The notes beneath the pieces were generated by a model that searched no databases, was not told the origin of the DNA, and saw only the letters and a list, made by a program, of their open reading frames with translations. Of a stretch of DNA of 64,000 nucleotides, positions 1-11,399 are shown one piece after another (position 1 is the first letter of the stretch; every line of letters starts with the position of its first letter). Source of the stretch: Nageia nagi (Eukaryota > Pinophyta); NCBI GenBank assembly GCA_050084985.1, contig JBITNC010000002.1:11532001-11596000 (forward strand), in the 5' to 3' direction. The position numbers were made by a program, and so were the translations under genes.

Positions 1-141
1 CTTCTCTATAAATTAAATGAATTTTGCATTTATCTCTTGAGAAATAAATTCTAGGTCAACTTCACTAAGATGAGCTCAAATTTGTTTAACCTCATTATCT
101 AATTTTTCTAGAGTAGGGTCTTGAGATCTTCTTCCCTCCAT
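1..141 (-). pseudogene. gag N-terminus of Ty3/gypsy element E (partial)
   Basis: On the minus strand an ATG at 139-141 opens a short frame beginning MEGRRSQDPTLEKLDNEV and running off the left window edge, with stops inside. It lies downstream of a primer-binding site and LTR in the same orientation (606-1568), which is where gag of a gypsy element starts. The acidic, helical N-terminus with no further motif fits a gag leader peptide but proves nothing alone; position is the main evidence. The rest of the element lies outside the window. Confidence 0.5.
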
Positions 142-605
142 TTGAAATACAAGCTAGGTCATGACTTACTATTTTTGGAAATTGAAAAATGTGTATGGAT
201 GTTGTATATCGAAATGATTAGGTTGAAAAAATATTAGGAATGGCATAGATTTCAATTTGATGATTTTTAGAATTTTATACTCTTTTTTTCTAAAAAAATG
301 CTACCTTTGGTAACAAATGGGAACTCACAGAATTTGTTAATTCCCCATGGTTTGGAAGATATTAGCTTTGTAAGTATTTTGCATATTTTGGAGCTACTAT
401 TTTGGGTGATAAGTTTGAGGGTTTCATGAGATTCTAAAAAAAGGATAGAGTTTTGGCTAAAAAATAACAATTTCTAGGGTTCTACTTCGATGTGACCTTA
501 CAATGTATAAAAAAATTAGACATAGTTTTGATTGCAAAATGGAAAAATTCTATATTTTTCACTTGGTGTGACCATACAGAAATGCCCATAGGTAGCCAAA
601 ATTGA
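142..605 (-). other. Untranslated leader of gypsy element E
   Basis: AT-rich stretch between the primer-binding site and the presumed gag start. I see no conserved protein motif on either strand. Short open frames here are probably chance. Confidence 0.4.
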
Positions 606-618
606 GGCATTGGTACCA
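606..618 (-). promoter_or_regulatory. Primer-binding site of gypsy element E
   Basis: The minus strand reads TGGTACCAATGCC two bases after the LTR end. This is a decayed version of the TGGTATCA(A/G)AGC site that pairs with the 3' end of initiator tRNA-Met and primes minus-strand cDNA synthesis. It fixes the LTR at 621-1568 as the 5' LTR of a minus-strand element. Confidence 0.6.
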
Positions 619-620
619 CT

Positions 621-1568
621 TGTTAGGTAAAACCATTTGAAATATGAAAAATATACACAAATGGTTTTACCTCAAAACAACATAATAATGCTGAAATATG
701 AATTACAAAAGGAAATACATGAAATGGAAGAATGCCGACTGATCCGTATAGGAATAGAAAAATGAAAATAACTCAAATTGAGTGAGAGAATTGAACTATA
801 AAATGAACAACTCTAAACTTCCAAGATCACATGAAAGCTCATACTAACATCAAGATAACTTAAGACAATCTCACAAAGTGACACAAGATGTAAGTGGTTC
901 CTCCAACTAGGAGTACATCCACTAACTAGATCTCACTTTATTCACAAACATGAATCTCTTATAATTCTCCTAACTCATCTCCTAAACACTATCCTATAGC
1001 ATAAATTTACTCCACAAATTGATGTGTGATCACAAAGAGGGAGCCTTCTATTTATAAGCCAAAATCCCTCTTTGGATCACCCTTTATCCAATGTACAAAA
1101 GCATAACATGCACATCCTTTTACCCAAGGGGCATGCTCATGACACGGAGTGTAGGACAAGTTACATTATCATATTAACTTAAATACTTAAGGTATAAAAT
1201 GATACCCTTAAGTACTAGTGAACTTACATAGAAGATTATTACATAACCTTTACAATAATGCATTATACATACCAATATTGAGAAGATAATAGAATAGATC
1301 ACTTTACTAATAGCAATACCCATTGCAGGCCTATTCGAGGCGGCTTCCTCCTTATAACTCAAAATACAAAATATTTTTCAAGATCCTCTTTTACCTCTCT
1401 TACAAGTATTTATAGTCCTCCTACCCTAATTGGTAGTTTACATTCAAAATGGTGGTTTGCCTTACAAAATGCGATGGTTCACATTACAAGCCATTGCAAG
1501 CAAATAATTAAATTAACTAAAACATAAATAAGCCCAAGTAAATGTTAGGATATGGGATCCTAACATTC
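621..1568 (-). mobile_element. 5' LTR of gypsy element E, split by a copia solo LTR
   Basis: On the minus strand the LTR starts TGTTAGGATCCCATATCC and ends GGTTTTACCTAACA, giving TG...CA ends. Without the inserted copia LTR (783-1277 plus one TSD copy) it is about 450 bp. Its start and its internal TAAGGAGGAAGCCGCCTCGAA-like stretch resemble the LTR of chromovirus C at 37478-37873, so E is probably a relative of C. A TATAAATA box lies upstream of that stretch. The right flank is TTCCA; the matching target-site copy lies outside the window. Confidence 0.75.
783..1277 (-). mobile_element. Ty1/copia solo LTR with perfect TSD
   Basis: A 495-bp LTR homologous along its whole length to the LTRs at 29212-29709, 50513-50926 and 51776-52275. 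On the minus strand it contains a TATAAATAGAAGG-type TATA box region (plus coordinates about 1043-1056). The direct repeat TTGAG flanks it exactly at 778-782 and 1278-1282, and no internal domain remains. It is therefore a solo LTR left by LTR-LTR recombination after insertion into the LTR of element E. The terminal TG has mutated to TA. Confidence 0.88.
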
Positions 1569-1861
1569 CATTAATTTTAGTCTTAGGAATATGATCATTC
1601 GAAAAGACATTATAAGGTGTCAATCCACACTCCATTAGACCCTATGCTACTACTTTCTCCTATTCATTTTGGAGTCATTCATGCACCACTACATTTTGAC
1701 CATGAATGAAATATCTAGCATTGAAACAACAATCCATTATGTCACAATTAACTTCTTTTATCTTAAATATATATCACTAATATAGAAAAATATTATATAA
1801 AATATTTATCAATGCTAGTTAAATTAAATTTAAAAATATTTTAGTGATGAGATATTAGAGG
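1569..1861. other. Unassigned AT-rich spacer
   Basis: Lies between the LTR of element E and the truncated LTR of G1a. No repeat shared with the rest of the window, no coding signal and no terminal motifs were seen. Confidence 0.4.
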
Positions 1862-2157
1862 TTTAATAAATAGTAATAGGAGCTAGGCCCATAATCATCA
1901 ATGTGAATTCATACTTTAATTGTTATCTTCGAATACTTGAAAGGTTGACCTCTTGGAGTAGCGATAGTTCTTTAGTTTCTTCATTGCTATCATTGTGAAC
2001 TTCTCTTATTTGATTCTTCTATATTGATAAATCTAAATGATGTTTTATTGTTAATTACTCACTTATATTGCTTGTGTTGGTATTGTTTATTGTTATTGTG
2101 ATATGAGATTGGAATTCATATATAATTATTGTAATTGTACTTGTTGAATCATAATGA
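1862..2157 (+). mobile_element. Truncated 5' LTR of chromovirus G1a
   Basis: Homologous to the 3' four-fifths of the complete G1b LTR at 55841-56193, sharing the run from ATAATCATCAATGTGAATTCAT to TACTTGTTGAATCATA. The first bases (TGTTACGATCC in G1b) are missing, so the left end is truncated. A degraded primer-binding site, TAGTATCAAA, follows at about 2159-2168, the same position as TGATATCAAAGC in G1b. This identifies it as a 5' LTR of a plus-strand element. Confidence 0.75.
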
Positions 2158-3293
2158 CTAGTATCAAAAAAATGATCTTGGCTACCTATTGGAGTTGAGA
2201 AAATTATTTTTCCTTGTACCTTTGAACTTAATTGGATTAGTAATAGGGAAAAAAACAAGTGGAACCCAAAATTACCCCATTGTGTGACATAACCCAATAG
2301 ATATGTCATATTGAATGCAATAATGTGTATCTTTGTACATCCTTAGTAAACTTAAACATGTATAGAGCACAAAATTACCCCATCAAGAGAAGTATTCCAT
2401 TAAATCCATCTTGTCCAACATTTTCAATAACATACATCTCTAACAACACTTTAATATATTTGAATGATTCTTTTGACTTAGATCCACTTCATTGAAATAA
2501 CTATACTATAAGATCTATTCTATCATAATTATTATAATAACATGTCCCTCCATAACACCCCAAGTGGGTCTTCATCCAAGATACTTGGTGAAAGAAGATG
2601 ACGTTCCCAAGGAACCTTTGCATCATAACACCCACAACCAATAAACTAGTATACAAAAAATAAAGCTAACATCGATAAAAAAAATAAAACCCCTTAATCA
2701 CAACTAGAGTATAAAAATATAAGTAATTCACACCGATAAGCAAGGTTATATGTGCCACATAATTGGTTGAGTGCAAAAATCACAAATGAAATAGATGAAG
2801 AAAGATAGAACACTATGTTTGGAGAAAAAAGGCTAAACCATTTTGCAATAAAATTATTAGAAACAATGGTATCAAGAATGGCTAAATAAATGGAAATATA
2901 AACAAAAATGGTGATGGATCAAGTAGCTAATCTCCTTATTAACTAGTTGGAAGGGAAGACCACCAAGGAACAAGAACAAGATCATTTTGAAATGGAAAGA
3001 AAGCATTAAAAAAATGTAATACTAACGAAAAGAACTCCTCAAGATGTCAATAAAAAGAAACATATGTCTCTTATGATGAATTTAATTTTAAAACTACTAT
3101 GGGAAGTTTTTATTTGACATAACCTTTCAATAGCAACCTACCTAAGTTGAAAATAAGTAATTTTAATAGGAAGGATCCAAAAGAAAGGTTTGGATTAATG
3201 GACTATAATATTTTATTACAAGAAAATAACACCCTTAGTAATCTTATATATAGAAAATGATGTTTGATAAGCCATTTGTTCAAAATTGAAGTA
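2158..3293 (+). pseudogene. G1a leader and start of gag
   Basis: Colinear with 56194-57440 of G1b. The gag part begins near 2885; around 3145-3290 it still reads KLKISNFNRKDPKERFGLMD, the usual 'PKL..F.G.DP..WL' opening of a gypsy gag domain, where G1b has KLKIRNFDGKDPKEWLGLM. Stops and frameshifts are frequent. The frame is cut at 3293 by the gag-only element at 3299-7352 and resumes at 7358. Confidence 0.7.
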
Positions 3294-3298
3294 TTATG

Positions 3299-4067
3299 TA
3301 TTATAATTGAAAAAATTAATATGTGGATAACTATTAGGGTTAATTATAATATTGAATTACAACCAATAATAGTGGAATTCATAGAGATCACAATCCTATT
3401 ATCGACTAAAGTAATCTAATATGAAGATGATAATAATACAAGATGCTCAATTAACCTTAAACTATCAAATTTGAATTGAAATGAACTTACAAACTTGTTA
3501 CTTTACTTGTCATATAGATTGCAACTCACAACCAATTCAAAGAAGTCATCGATGAACTATTCTTGTGAACTGGACCACTAGACCAAATCTTCATAGGGCG
3601 TGTTTGCTTAGCAACTAAACAAAAACCTTTAGATCCTTCAATCATTATCATAAGATCTTATTCAAAGCTTGGTTTCTCATATGTGATAGATGAAATGATT
3701 GCAAGAACATAGTATGCTTGAGTATAATAAAATTTAGATATGATAGGTGGCAATGAGAAACATTGGTCAATAGAATCAATATGTGTACCACCTATCAAGG
3801 ATCTATATTATGTCATGATACATGATACACAACCCTTGACTTCCTTTACATGCAATAGGTATAGTGCCAAGGATCCGTTTTAGGATGATCAAGTTCTAAT
3901 ACTAAGACACCATCTTGGGCTTATCTCTAGGCTATGTTGTCATAAAATATAAAGGTAGTGAGAGTGCACAATACTCAAAATATTAATAAATCATTTAAAT
4001 AAATAACTTTTTTCAAATATCTAAAATATATATTTTAATTAAATTAAAATTCCTTTTTAGGTAAGCA
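3299..4067 (-). repeat. 3' LTR of the gag-only Tat/Athila-like element
   Basis: About 769 bp, aligned over its whole length with 6578-7352 (shared runs such as GGGTTAATTATAATATTGA and CACAACCAATTCAAA). It borders the TSD TTATG on the left. A purine-rich tract on the minus strand (AAATTGGGGCA, plus coordinates about 4068-4080) abuts its start and may be the polypurine tract. Confidence 0.8.
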
Positions 4068-5341
4068 GATGCCCCAATTTGGATATGGTTTGATACTTTT
4101 GGAATAAAATAAAATCAAAGAATAATTCAAAGTATAACAAAGATTAAGGAATAAAATAATACCTAAATTTTTTCTTCACAATGATTACTCAGATTCCCTA
4201 GTTTATACCAATATCTTGTCCCCTCTTTGGCTTGATTGTGAATATGATAGATCTCTCCTAATGGAAGCAACCAAAGATAAAGACTTAATATAAGGAACTT
4301 GCAATCAATCAACACAATAAATGTTTTCCACATATAGTATCTTAAATATATAAATTAAATCTCATATATCAATATCATAATGTATTTCATCTTATCAAAA
4401 GAAATCAAACATGTCTTTAGTGGTATGCCCCACCAAGGATTGCTTCAATATATTGAAGAATAAACTATAACAATCATCATAAATAGGATAATCATCAAAG
4501 GGAATCATAATAGTACTTATTATCTAAAGTATCCAAGGGAAGGATAATCAAATGAATTACAAATATCAAATTAGAGAATAATATTTGAACTTACCTTTGA
4601 ATTGGAGGACCTTTTCCCCCCAAGAATTGAAGAAGAGCATCAATATCCTTGAATCCAAGAGTAATATTCTTACTATTGTGCATATAATATGAGTTTTTCA
4701 TTTAAATCTTTACAAAATTATCTTTATGTTTTATTGAATACGTTGTTCTTTTTCTATTGTTATCCAACCTTCTTTTTATCTTTTTCTTGCACTTCAACTT
4801 CTTGGGATGCTCAAAAAATGTTGCAATTGATTTTGTTGGTTATGATTTTATTTTTACATTCATCTCAATATATCTAACTTTCAAAACGTTTTTGGCTCAA
4901 AATCTACCTATGATGTAGAGCACCATCGCTTGGATGCCTTTGTTTTGAAGCACCATCTCTTCTTTTCTTCTAAACATTACACACTACTAAACCTCAAGAA
5001 CTCCTACCAAAATCTGAAATCTTTAAATTCACATGCCCCCAGACTTGTATCAATATTTGTAACCTATTTTTTTCTCTTTTTCTCGATTGATTCTTCTTTT
5101 TCTTTCTCATCTTCCTTGTTTGGTACTTCATTGTCTTTAATACTAATTCTTATCCATAGTTGAATCATTTTTGAAAATTCATCTAGTGAAATATAATTAT
5201 ATACATTCGTATTCTTGAAAGTTTGAAAGAAATCTTGTTTATGCACATGATATATCTTGATAAATCTATCCAAAATAATTTCATCTTGATCATATTCTGA
5301 ACATGATATCTTTGAGAGGCATTCTTGGCTTACATTAACAT
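4068..5341 (-). other. Non-coding 3' half of the gag-only element
   Basis: Interior DNA between gag and the 3' LTR. A lysine/glutamate-rich frame (about 5064-5273, minus) follows gag but has no recognisable domain. Elsewhere only AT-rich sequence is seen. No pol motif is present, which defines the element as non-autonomous. Confidence 0.6.
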
Positions 5342-6462
5342 TTATGTTTTTGACTTGAAAATCTTCTCCACTTGATTTATATTGATAATAATCCTCAAAA
5401 TGTTATTATATGGATCATAGTTGATTTTACCAATATGAATGAGTTTTTGTATATTCTTCCTCAATGCAATACAACCATTAGTTATGTTCCCTCTAACTTG
5501 ATGATCAAGATAGTAAATATTTTCATTATACCACTTTGACTTTGGATCATCTTCTCCTAACTCCGACATTGGACTTGACTTGATTAATTATTATTGCATT
5601 AAATCCTCATACATTACTTTAAGGGTAAGAGGGAGTATCAAATCTTATTTATCTTTATTCCCTCATGGAGTGTTTCACTTCATGGTGCATCATCACTAGG
5701 TGTATGGTCCCCCTCAGCTGCTTTGACATGTCGATATTCCTTCTTTGAATATAACTTTTTTGAATCTTTGGGTTGGTTATCATATTTTAATTTTCCCATT
5801 TCTATCACATACCACTATTTTTGAATAAACTTATGAACAATGTTGGAAATATAAAAATCCATATAATCTATAGCTATAAACTTAAATTTAAGATAAATAT
5901 TATTGACAAATATAGCTTTCACATGCTCTTTTAATAAAAGACCTTTAACCATGCTCCAAGTTTTTTGAAACCTTTGAATAAAATTTTCTAATCTCTCATT
6001 TAATCTTTGTTTAATGTCTATTAAATCAGAAATAAAAACTTGTCTAGAAGTATTATGCTTAAAATTCATTTAAAAATAAAATACAAGTTGGCCATTATTT
6101 AAAATTGACTTTGAGGGTAAAGAAAAATACCAATTTAAAGCATCACCTCTAAGAGTAGTTGGAAAGTATTTTTCCATCAACAGTTCATTTATCCTAAATC
6201 TTAATTCAAATTTTATCTCAAAAGCATGTACATGCACCATGGGATCTCCTTCTCCTGAATATGAATAAAGAATAGGTTCCACTTGGAGCTCGAGTACCTT
6301 AGTGTTTCTAATCTCATCAAATAAAATATTTCATTCACTTAACTCAGTTGGAACTTCTTTACTTTGTGTGCTTCCATCATCACGATAAATGATATTCTTT
6401 AAATTGGCTTTGGTTGTCTCATCAAAGTCATGTACAATGTTAAGAAAATTGGTAGCCTCCAT
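5342..6462 (-). pseudogene. Degenerate gag of the gag-only element
   Basis: The likely start is the ATG at 6460-6462 (MEATNFLNIVHDFDE). The Retrotrans_gag core follows around 6070-6282, with GEGDPMVHVHAFEIKFE and TTLRGDALNWYFSLP, the typical FxGxxDP..H...F and LxGxALxWYxxLP pattern of Tat/Athila Gag. It continues through LIDIKQRLNERLENFIQRF near 5900-6000. The C-terminal part (5342-5569) has NITNGCIALRKNIQKLI, matching the degenerate 'C.YH..GH.T..C..L...I..LI..G' knuckle of Tat-type Gag, with most cysteines and histidines lost. Stops and at least two frame changes break it. Gag would form the cytoplasmic virus-like particle that packages element RNA. Confidence 0.75.
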
Positions 6463-6577
6463 TTCTATAACACTTGAAATACAATATTATTCATATGTAA
6501 AAAAGCTTAGGGTTTTTGGCACAACTAGTGGATCAAAAGGAAAAAGAAATATTTGAAAGAAATTTTGGTTCACCAAT

Positions 6578-7352
6578 TATTATACCTAAAATAATTAATT
6601 TGCACTTAATTATTGGGGTTAATTATAATATTGACTTACAACCAATAATAGCAGAATTTACAAAGATCATAGTACTATTATTGACTAAAGCAATCCAATA
6701 TGAAGATGATAATAATCCAAGATTCTTAATTAATCTTAAACTATCAAATTTGAATTCAAATGAACTTACAAACTTTTTACTTTACCTATCATAGAGATCA
6801 CAACTCACAACCAATTCAAATAAGTCTTCGATAAACTATTACCATGAATGAGACCACCATACCAAACCTCTGCAAAGCACCATCACTTGATGACCCACAT
6901 AGAAACCTTTAGATCCTTCAATCTTTGTCATGAGGTCATATTCAAAGATAGGTTGCTTGCATGTGATAGATCAAATGATTGTAAGAATATAGTATGCTTG
7001 CATATAATAAAATACAGATATGATAGGTGTCATTGATAAATACCAATCAATAGAACCAATATATGTACCACCTATCAAGGATCTAAATTATGCCATGATA
7101 CATGATACACAACCCTTCACTTCCTTTATAGGTAATAGGTTTAGTGCCAAGGCTCCTCCTTGGGCCTATCAAGTTCTAATGCCAAGATACCTTCATGGGA
7201 TTATCTTTGGGCTAACCTATTTCGATAAAATATAAAGGTAGTGAGAGTGCATAATACTCAAAATAAAAATAAATCACTTAAATAAATAATTAATTTGAAA
7301 TACCTAAAAGGTATAATTTAGTTCAATTAAAATTCTTTTTTAGCTGTAAACA
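6578..7352 (-). repeat. 5' LTR of the gag-only Tat/Athila-like element
   Basis: About 775 bp; the minus strand starts TGTTTACAGCTAAAAAAG at 7352. It borders the TSD TTATG on the right. The sequence just inside (minus strand ATTGGTGAACCAAAATT) should be the primer-binding site but does not clearly match a tRNA I know. Confidence 0.8.
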
Positions 7353-7357
7353 TTATG

Positions 7358-7715
7358 AAAATACAAAATTGGAAAGGATTTTGCAAATGGATCCTGCAAA
7401 ATTTTGACATTATTGATAATGGGACTCACATGGTATAGTTTTTTAATCATAAACAAGTAGATTCCATAAAAAATTGGTCTTTAGTTTATCAAGTTGATTG
7501 AAAATGTGCATAGAATTTGAAGGAAGAACTCTTTTTCATATTTATTCAAGGGCTTGCAAAAAATTAGAAAGGAAGTGGATATTTTTGAACCTCAAACCTA
7601 GGGGAAGAAGCACTCAAGTAAGGAAGAATGATGCATAGCTTAGAACAACCTAACAATCACTTTTTAAAAAGTTCTTTGTAATAAATAATAAGGAATAAAA
7701 TTAAAGGAGTGGTTG
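7358..7715 (+). pseudogene. G1a gag, continuation after the nested insertion
   Basis: Colinear with 57435-57760 of G1b (GGAAAGGATTTTGCAAATGG, GACTCACATGGT, TAATCATAAACAA). In G1b the same region reads as the gag multimerisation domain. It ends abruptly at 7715, where a CACTA terminus begins. The G1a sequence corresponding to the rest of gag, protease, RT and RNase H is absent from the window. Confidence 0.7.
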
Positions 7716-8305
7716 CACTAGACCAAAAATAGGCTTTAGAGGTGTGTGATTTAAGATTTTTTTGGTGCGATGATTTCTAACCACCTCATTTTTTACTTTT
7801 TGTGATAGTTTCTAGGGGATAATTTTGAAATGCCACCCTAAATCATAAGGAGGTGGGTAAAAAACACCCCTAAATTTCAATAAAAAACATAATAAAATCT
7901 TGCATGGGGAACTTAGGTGGGCACTTATAATATTTTAAATTTTTCAAGAAGAGAAACCAAGGGGGTAGAGCACTTAGCTCTTACCATTTTGAGCTGAGCT
8001 AAGGAGGTTAAAGAACTTGGAGAGATAGAGAAAGTTGAGTTGAGTCGAGCTAAGGGGGTTTAGTAGAGTCAATACAAGGGAGTTGCAAAGAGCACACAAC
8101 ATGTATTCTTCTATGTATCTTATTAAACAATTATTGTACTTTTATAATAAAATTCTCTAGGGCCTTTTTCATAAAACCCATTTTATATGTATCCCTCAAT
8201 CATTGCATTCCATGAAATTGTGTTTGCATCATGCATCTTATCAATTAAACAATTCTCAATCCTTATGTATTCTTTCATATTTTGCATACATGTCTATCAA
8301 GGTAT
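7716..8305 (+). mobile_element. Left end of a CACTA (En/Spm) transposon, truncated
   Basis: Starts CACTAGACCAAAAATAGGC followed by TTTAGAGG, closely matching the right terminus of the complete CACTA element (minus strand from 47183: CACAAGACAAAAATGGGC then TTTAGAGG). Subterminal 'ACCACC' motifs follow, as in that element. Further in, 8180-8300 is similar to 44800-45050 (TTTGCATCATGCATCTTAT, TTTTGCATACATGTCTA). The interior is cut at about 8305 by a copia element and the right terminus was not found. Confidence 0.65.
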
Positions 8306-10348
8306 TACAAACCATAAGAAGTGATACTAAGAGGGGAGGGGGTGAATCAGTTTGGTAATTAAAAATTTAAGCATATAAATTAATGTAATAATAAACTAAA
8401 GCTAGAGCACAATAAGCACACTAAAGAAGCATTAAACAACATAAGATATAACAAGATTCATCATTTTGGTTACATATACAAATAAGAATGCTTGGATCAT
8501 GGTCCAAATCTAGCCCAATACAAAGCACCAACTTTACATTCAATTTACTAGCACCAACCAAAAGAAGTACCAACCCATACTTTATTAGCACCAATTGGAA
8601 GGAGCATCAACCTCTAAATTATGTAGCACCCACTATAAGGAGCACCAATCTCTATGCAAAGCATAAAATTAGCATATTGCATGAATAAGGTTTTGGAAAA
8701 TTTGCCAAATCTGTCTCAGAATCAATGGACTAGCTTAGCAAACTACACACACACGACTATCATAATAGGTTATCATGATATCCATAGCCATCATGTTTCC
8801 CTCATTACTAATATAATTATTTTATCTGAATGGTAGCATTCCATTATTTGATCTTCAATATCTATACTAATAGCATTCACCTCTCTCATACAAGTTCAAC
8901 ATCAACACTCCAATGCCAATCAATATAAATCTAGAAACCCTTGACACTCACTTCATCAATACATAATTACCAACAACTTTAATGCAAATGTATGCCCATG
9001 ATTACATGATCAATAAGTACTCCCTTGAATATCACTTAACACCTATCATTAATAGTTTTGATTATTGCATGCGATGAGTTCACTAAAATTAGCTAGAACC
9101 CTATTTTCATGACATCTAATCCTTATTTACTCACCATGATACTGTAATGACCATGTTGATGACTAAAAATCTTATCAAACTTTGACATAGACTTTGTTCA
9201 TGCATGTTAGAACTAGATCTCCTTCTTAACTCATGATCTAGACTCTCTAGACACATGTTGATACTCAATCACTAATAAACCTGCATTCTGGTACTTCAGC
9301 TCTAGATGTCAAGTTTAATTAGAAATAGTAATAACTATTCTCCATAGTTCCATAGAGCATGCCCATGACTGTTACACCATACTATTCATAATTAACATGA
9401 CGGTTACTCACATTTGATGTAATGCTCTTTAACTCCAACACTCTACATAAGCTTTTTTGTTTGCATAGGAAAATGATTCTTTGCATAATGTATCATGCCT
9501 TTGCACAAGCAACTTTTATCTTCTATATAATATTTGTTTTATCTACACAATCATAATCTTCTCTGTCTAAGCATAGAATGCATAAGCCTTAAGGCTTTCA
9601 CATAAGCATTTTGTTCTCTGCATAAGCTCTTTGTTGTTCATGCAAGGTTTTATCTATCCACATAGGTCCTTGTCTGACTGCATAACTCTAGTTGATTTTG
9701 GTGAAGATACAAAAATATTGGAATGGAAAAACTTTGCCAGAATAATGAAAAAATAGAATAACGTTATACTTAGCTATTTTTCAAATATTTTGTAGAGCAT
9801 TTGATTTTTATGGAGATTCAACAAAGTGGAGCAAACCAAATTCCATTGGAATAACAAAGAAATTATAAAACTTCATTTTCTTTAGAATAAGTCCTTACAA
9901 TGGTGGTTAATCATACATCATAGTGAATTAGAGTCAAATTAACCACAAGAAGTGTTCCAATTGAGAGATTTGAGTTATTTCCATTCAGTTTGAAGTATGC
10001 CTAAATAATTCTATGAAATAATATATTTTCTTCTATATTTGGTTTTGACAAGTCTGTTTGAATTTAGATACCTATAAATACTATTAAAACTTTGATAAAA
10101 TATGTTTTCCTTCTAAGAAGATGATTACAACTCCCATAATAGCTATAACTTATCCGCACAAACTTATTTACCATTGCATAAGCTATAACTTATTTGCATA
10201 AGGTATTTTGATACCTGACACCACTGACATACCATATAAACATCCAACATATATGAATGAGCTTATTTGAAGGGACTCCTTTGAAATTGTGGCCTAAATG
10301 AAGCCTTTGAAAATAATGAAAACCATAAACACAAGCCTATAGCCAACA
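8306..10348 (-). repeat. 3' LTR of the gag-only copia element
   Basis: About 2.04 kb; the right edge ...AGCCAACA is followed by the polypurine tract. It has many small degenerate internal repeats built on GCATAAGC/CTGCATAA (about 9540-9690 and 10130-10210) and on GCACCAACC...AGCACCAAT (8520-8650). The left edge is degenerate, so its start is approximate. Confidence 0.75.
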
Positions 10349-10360
10349 ATCTCCCCCTTT
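10349..10360 (-). promoter_or_regulatory. Polypurine tract of the gag-only copia element
   Basis: The minus strand reads AAAGGGGGAGAT directly upstream of the LTR start TGTTGGC. This is the plus-strand cDNA priming site and sets the orientation of the element. Confidence 0.75.
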
Positions 10361-11399
10361 GGCATTATTTTCAAAACACACTTCAGTCATGATCTCTCTC
10401 CCCTTTTTTGTCAATAATGTCAAAGGGTTGGGTTGGGGAACATTTGGAATCTCCATGAAAAAAGCTCCAGGAAACAACAACAACAATATCGATAACAACA
10501 ATAGTAAGATCATCACTATGATACCATATACAATAGTATTAACGAATTCAACATTGTATGCCTTTCAACCTCATTGAACTAAGTGATTGCAATAACCCCA
10601 AACATCAAAAGATAAAATGATAACTCCTTCATGCTATTTTGACACAACATAACGCTATTAATAGATCATGAAATAATACCTTTTTCAATAACTTAGAGCA
10701 ACAATGATAATAATGTACATAACAATATTTAACAAAGACAACATTTGATGTGTACAACAGTTGCAATCATGATAATAAACAACAAATAGATTGGCTTGTT
10801 GGTAAATATAACATGACATAATACCTTATCCTTTTGAAATAATATTATAGTAATGGCATATTCACAATGGGTGGATAGGGACATAGAAGACTATAAATTT
10901 ATCACCATATACAACAACCTTTGACTGATGCAACAAACACAATACTCCCCCTTACTACAGGGACCTTTCAAAACATCAGTTACATTCTTTTGTAAAATAC
11001 AACATAACACCTAGTCCTTAAAGCATTATGACAAAAACACAATAAGGGAGATCATGACATTGTAAGTTATAGAATTATCACTATTCATAGCAAAAATTTG
11101 AGAGCTTTAAGATAGATAACTGGAAATGCTTCCCCTAAATTCATGCACCATTTTCAAGTTCAAGTTAGAAATAAAAACATGAACAACCATATATAGGAAC
11201 ATAAAATATAAACTATGAATTACACCCTCTAAGAATGTGCAACCATGAACTGGCTAAAGTGATTGAGGTGGAACCATTTCCATCTTTTGCCTCTTCTTTC
11301 TCCACACTTTCTTAAGAAGACATATGAGTTCTCTTTCTGATTCAGTGTCTAATTATGTATCCTTTGAGTTCCCATCATTGTCTTCTAAATATTCAAAAA
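10361..11399 (-). other. Non-coding region between gag and PPT
   Basis: Where an autonomous copia element would carry protease, integrase, RT and RNase H there is only about 1 kb of AT-rich sequence. The motifs GxKWxxKxK, YVDD and ADLFTK were searched for by eye on both strands and are absent. Confidence 0.6.

Larger units (their letters stand above)
3299..7352 (-). mobile_element. Gag-only (TR-GAG-like) Tat/Athila-type LTR element
   Basis: A complete non-autonomous LTR retrotransposon of about 4.05 kb inserted in the gag of G1a. TTATG occurs at 3294-3298 and 7353-7357, and G1b (57420-57450) shows the uninterrupted site. Two direct LTRs (3299-4067 and 6578-7352) enclose 2.5 kb that encodes only a gag relic on the minus strand. 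No protease, RT, RNase H or integrase motif was found in any frame. Size and content match the class called terminal-repeat retrotransposons with GAG domain, which depend on enzymes from autonomous relatives; the placement in that class is inference. Confidence 0.82.

Noticed and set aside
1546-1568. Palindrome TGTTAGGATATGGGATCCTAACA as a regulatory site or DNA transposon end.
   Set aside because: It is the start of a gypsy LTR on the minus strand; the LTR of chromovirus C has the related imperfect palindrome at 37478.
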